DNA of 9,162 nt from an uncultured Burkholderiales bacterium (GTDB lineage: Bacteria > Pseudomonadota > Gammaproteobacteria > Burkholderiales > Burkholderiaceae_C), in contig CAIODE010000531.1 in NCBI GenBank assembly GCA_903856875.1, positions 1-9,162 of the forward strand, written 5' to 3'. Below are positions 7,225 through 9,162 of the stretch, piece after piece. How positions within the stretch are numbered: position 1 is the first letter of the stretch; each line of letters opens with the position of its first letter. The position numbers and the translations under genes are program-made. The notes under the pieces were generated by a model. It saw only the letters and a program-made list of their open reading frames with translations. It was not told the origin of the DNA and made no database searches.

Positions 7225-7623
7225 ATGTTTGCAGTCATTGCAATTTGTGTGGGGGCCTCACTGGGTGCCCTGGCGCGCTGGCAGTTGGGCTTGTGGCTAA
7301 ACCCAGCCACCCCTGTCGATGGCCTATTTCCTTGGGGCACTTTGGCGGCCAACCTCATTGGCGGTTACCTCATTGGCCTTTGCGTAGGTGTTTTTCAAAA
7401 CCTGCCTCAACTCGATCCAGAATGGCGCCTCTTTTGCGTCACAGGTTTTCTGGGCGCACTCACCACTTTTTCTACATTTTCTGCCGAAGTGGTGGGCATG
7501 CTCCAACAAGGACGCCTGATTTTGGCATTGAGCACAGCCAGCCTGCATTTAATTGGATCCCTTGTTCTCACCTATTTTGGGCTTTACACTGTCAAATTAA
7601 TCAGTGTTAGTCCTATTCCCTAA
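7225..7623 (+). CDS. crcB: Fluoride-specific ion channel CrcB/Fluc
   Basis: This 132-residue four-helix membrane protein assembles as an antiparallel dual-topology dimer and exports fluoride passively. Family marks are GASLGALARW with Arg18 in helix 1, WGTLAANLIGGYLIG with the pore-lining Asn43 in helix 2, and GFLGALTTFSTFS at residues 74-86 in the broken helix 3. That last motif holds the Phe-box residues Phe82 and Phe85 and the central sodium-site region. The common second glycine of GxxGGxTTFSTF is alanine here, a modest variation. A single gene suggests a homodimer. A strong GGAGG site (7212-7216) lies 8 bases before the ATG. It starts 15 bases after rdgC, so its expression probably depends on the rdgC transcript. 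I found no fluoride riboswitch upstream. Confidence 0.94.
   Translation: MFAVIAICVGASLGALARWQLGLWLNPATPVDGLFPWGTLAANLIGGYLIGLCVGVFQNLPQLDPEWRLFCVTGFLGALTTFSTFSAEVVGMLQQGRLILALSTASLHLIGSLVLTYFGLYTVKLISVSPIP
7586..7607. repeat. Short inverted repeat at the end of crcB
   Basis: ACACTG (7586-7591) and CAGTGT (7602-7607) form a perfect 6-base inverted repeat around an AT-rich 10-base centre (TCAAATTAAT). It falls in the last codons of crcB, about 75 bases upstream of the TAXI receptor start. It could be an operator for the TRAP genes or a chance feature of the coding sequence. TTTACA at 7583-7588 resembles a -35 box, but no convincing -10 follows. Confidence 0.25.
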
Positions 7624-7680
7624 ATGGTGGAAATAAGGCCTACTGAAAAATTCTTTCAACCGGATTTAACTGGAGTATCT

Positions 7681-8658
7681 ATGAACCTGAATCGAGTTGC
7701 ACGCCGTTTGGCCATTGGCATGGCTGTGGCATTGCCCCTGGCCCTCACGGTTAGCACCAGCGCACAAGCGCAAGCTTTCTTCCGCATTGGCACAGGCGGC
7801 ACCGCAGGCACTTATTACCCAGTCGGCGGCATGATTGCCAATGCAGTTTCTATTCCCGGCAAATTGATTGCCACGGCACAAGCCACCAACGGCTCTGTGG
7901 CCAACGTCAATGGCGTGGCCAGCGGCGCTATGGAATCTGGCTTCTCCCAGTCTGACGTAGCCACATGGGCGCAAAAAGGCACCGGCATCTACGAAGGCAA
8001 GCCCAATATTCCCGATTTGCGCCTCATTGCCAACCTCTACCCTGAAACCATTCACGTGGTTGTTAAAAAATCCTCTGGCATCAAGAGCATTTCAGAACTC
8101 AAAGGCAAGCGCGTTGCCTTAGACGAGCCAGGCTCTGGCACCTTGGTCAACGCACGTTTGATCTTGGCGGCATACAACATCAAAGAATCTGAAATCAAGC
8201 CTGAGTACATCAAGCCCAATCAAGCTGCAGACAAAATGAAAGACGGCGCTTTAGATGCCTTCTTCTTTGTGGGCGGCGCACCTGCCGGTGCCATTGCTGA
8301 GTTGGCATCAAGTGGCGGCGGCATTGCTTTGCTGCCCATTGAAGGTGCTCAAGCGCAAGCGCTTCGCAACACAAGCTCGTTCTTTGCTGTCGACAGTGTG
8401 CCAGCAGCCACCTACAAAGACGTTGATGCGGTGAACACATTGTCTGTGGGCGCCCAGTGGGTCACCAGCGCCAAAGCCGACACTGAAACCATTTATCAAA
8501 TTACCAAAGCTTTGTACAGCGAGTCCACCCAAAAAGCATTGGCCGCTGGCCATGCCAAAGGCAAACTCATTACTTTGAAAAATGCCGTGCAAGGCGCTGG
8601 CATTCCTTTTCACCCTGGTGCTGAAAAGTATTACCGCGAAGCCGGTGTGTTGAAATAA
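7681..8658 (+). CDS. TAXI-family TRAP transporter periplasmic solute receptor
   Basis: This 325-residue exported binding protein feeds substrate to a TRAP permease driven by an ion gradient. The signal peptide spans residues 1-32: a basic start (NRVARR), a hydrophobic core (LAIGMAVALPLALTV) and an AQA cleavage site before FFRIG. The mature protein opens with FRIGTGGTAGTYYPVGG, the signature of the TAXI (TRAP-associated extracytoplasmic immunogenic) group. It continues with QSDVATW, the ISELKGKRVALDEPGSGT block (DEPGSGT at 148-154) and a Phe-rich FFFVGGAPAGAI stretch. The start at 7681 is favoured over an ATG at 7624 because GGAG (7672-7675) has good spacing and the signal peptide begins there. 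The fused permease gene follows. Known TAXI ligands include glutamate and other carboxylates, but the ligand here cannot be read from sequence. Confidence 0.93.
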   Translation: MNLNRVARRLAIGMAVALPLALTVSTSAQAQAFFRIGTGGTAGTYYPVGGMIANAVSIPGKLIATAQATNGSVANVNGVASGAMESGFSQSDVATWAQKGTGIYEGKPNIPDLRLIANLYPETIHVVVKKSSGIKSISELKGKRVALDEPGSGTLVNARLILAAYNIKESEIKPEYIKPNQAADKMKDGALDAFFFVGGAPAGAIAELASSGGGIALLPIEGAQAQALRNTSSFFAVDSVPAATYKDVDAVNTLSVGAQWVTSAKADTETIYQITKALYSESTQKALAAGHAKGKLITLKNAVQGAGIPFHPGAEKYYREAGVLK

Positions 8659-8675
8659 TTTAACTTTCGTTAAAT
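8658..8675 (+). repeat. Small AT-rich hairpin after the TAXI receptor gene
   Basis: ATTTAAC (8658-8664) pairs with GTTAAAT (8669-8675) around a TTTC loop, a perfect 7-bp inverted repeat that begins at the last base of the stop codon. It is followed after three bases by a much stronger hairpin. The TTAAC motif is shared by both structures. Confidence 0.5.
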
Positions 8676-8678
8676 GCC

Positions 8679-8713
8679 AACGGGCGAGTTAACTCTAGGT
8701 TAACTCGCCCGTT
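8679..8713 (+). promoter_or_regulatory. Strong 15-bp intercistronic hairpin between TAXI receptor and permease
   Basis: AACGGGCGAGTTAAC (8679-8693) and GTTAACTCGCCCGTT (8699-8713) are perfectly complementary around a TCTAG loop. No T run follows (ATTACTTG), so it is not a standard intrinsic terminator. It lies 20 bases after the receptor stop and 27 before the permease start. A stable hairpin here would protect the 3' end of the receptor mRNA and reduce permease expression, fitting the greater need for binding protein than for transporter. Partial termination is an alternative. Confidence 0.75.
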
Positions 8714-8740
8714 ATTACTTGAAGTTTCCAGAGTATTGAC

Positions 8741-9162
8741 ATGACCGCAGCCACCTTGCTACCCGACGATCAAAAGCTACAAGAACTGGAAGAGCAGTTC
8801 GACCCTGAGATGCGTTTCCGGCCCACCAAGCCGCCTGCAACGCAAATTGTGAAATGGCTCTTGATTGCCTTGTCTTGCTTCCACTACTACACCGCTGGTT
8901 TTGGTTTGCTGCAAGAAATCACACACCGCGGCGTGCACTTGGCTTTTGTGCTGGGCATGATTTTTTTGGTCTTTGCATTCAGCGCCTCATCTGCAGATCG
9001 AAGCGTTAAAAGTTCTCTGTTAAGTCCCGGCGGCGTTCCACTGGTGGACTGGCTGTTGGCAGGCGCTTGTTCATTGAGCGTGCTCTACATTCCTTATGTC
9101 TTTGATGACCTGATGTTCCGCGTGGGCAACCCCAGCAACATGGACGTCATCATGGGCAGCAT
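8741..9162 (+). CDS. TRAP transporter fused permease subunit (partial, N-terminal end)
   Basis: The frame opens with ATG at 8741 and runs off the right edge after 140 codons, with no stop. The product starts MTAATLLPDDQKLQELEEQFDPEMRFRP, a soluble N-terminal stretch ending in the FDPEMRFR motif seen in fused DctQM permeases of the TAXI type. Three hydrophobic segments follow at about residues 36-57, 64-81 and 101-119. These belong to the small (DctQ-like) part, while the larger DctM-like transport domain would lie beyond the window. An AGAG at 8730-8733 is a weak ribosome site with 7-base spacing. With the preceding receptor it forms an ion-coupled uptake system in the inner membrane. The two-gene arrangement with one fused permease is the normal TAXI layout. 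Confidence 0.88.
   Translation, partial: MTAATLLPDDQKLQELEEQFDPEMRFRPTKPPATQIVKWLLIALSCFHYYTAGFGLLQEITHRGVHLAFVLGMIFLVFAFSASSADRSVKSSLLSPGGVPLVDWLLAGACSLSVLYIPYVFDDLMFRVGNPSNMDVIMGS

Noticed and set aside
7624..7680. N-terminal extension of the TAXI receptor from the ATG directly after the crcB stop
   Set aside because: The 19 added residues would push the signal peptide away from the N-terminus, and the GGAG site fits the ATG at 7681.
1..9162. CRISPR arrays, insertion sequences, tRNAs, defence genes or prophage remnants
   Set aside because: No regularly spaced repeats, transposase-like frames, tRNA cloverleaf motifs or defence-type domains were seen on either strand. All sizeable gaps are under 150 bases.

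Overview
The window looks like the chromosome of a betaproteobacterium, most likely Burkholderiales of the Comamonadaceae type. The reasons are the gene order rpsA-ihfB-lapA-lapB, the sequence character of IHF-beta, LapB and RdgC, a moderate GC content, and a TAXI-type TRAP transporter with a fused permease. The genus is an inference and cannot be fixed from this window. I see no insertion sequence, tRNA, rRNA, CRISPR array or prophage gene. Every intergenic gap is shorter than 150 bases.

Left part (1-2012, + strand): a conserved housekeeping block. It holds the last 23 codons of ribosomal protein S1 (rpsA), ihfB for the beta subunit of integration host factor, and the overlapping pair lapA-lapB. 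The lap pair encodes the inner-membrane module that controls lipopolysaccharide synthesis through LpxC turnover. A terminator-like hairpin follows rpsA, and a strong intrinsic terminator follows ihfB with a candidate promoter for lapAB just behind it.

Middle (2013-6178): a 149-base gap with a 12-bp RNA hairpin leads into a small exported helix-hairpin-helix protein of the ComEA family. A single very large gene follows on the - strand and converges on comEA. It is a 1218-residue fused HyuA-HyuB protein of the ATP-dependent 5-oxoprolinase type, which would convert 5-oxoproline to glutamate.

Right part (6179-9162, + strand): rdgC (nucleoid-associated recombination modulator) is divergent from the oxoprolinase gene. 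The 89-base region between them holds a perfect 17-bp palindrome inside a candidate rdgC promoter. crcB (fluoride channel) follows closely, then a TAXI solute receptor and the start of its fused TRAP permease, cut by the window edge. A perfect 15-bp inverted repeat separates receptor and permease and probably sets their expression ratio.

No clearly new multi-gene system is visible. All genes fall into known families. The points most worth checking are non-coding: the palindromic operator between the oxoprolinase gene and rdgC, the hairpin between the TRAP genes, and the hairpin in the comEA leader. The best rdgC start is the GTG at 6268, not the upstream ATG.
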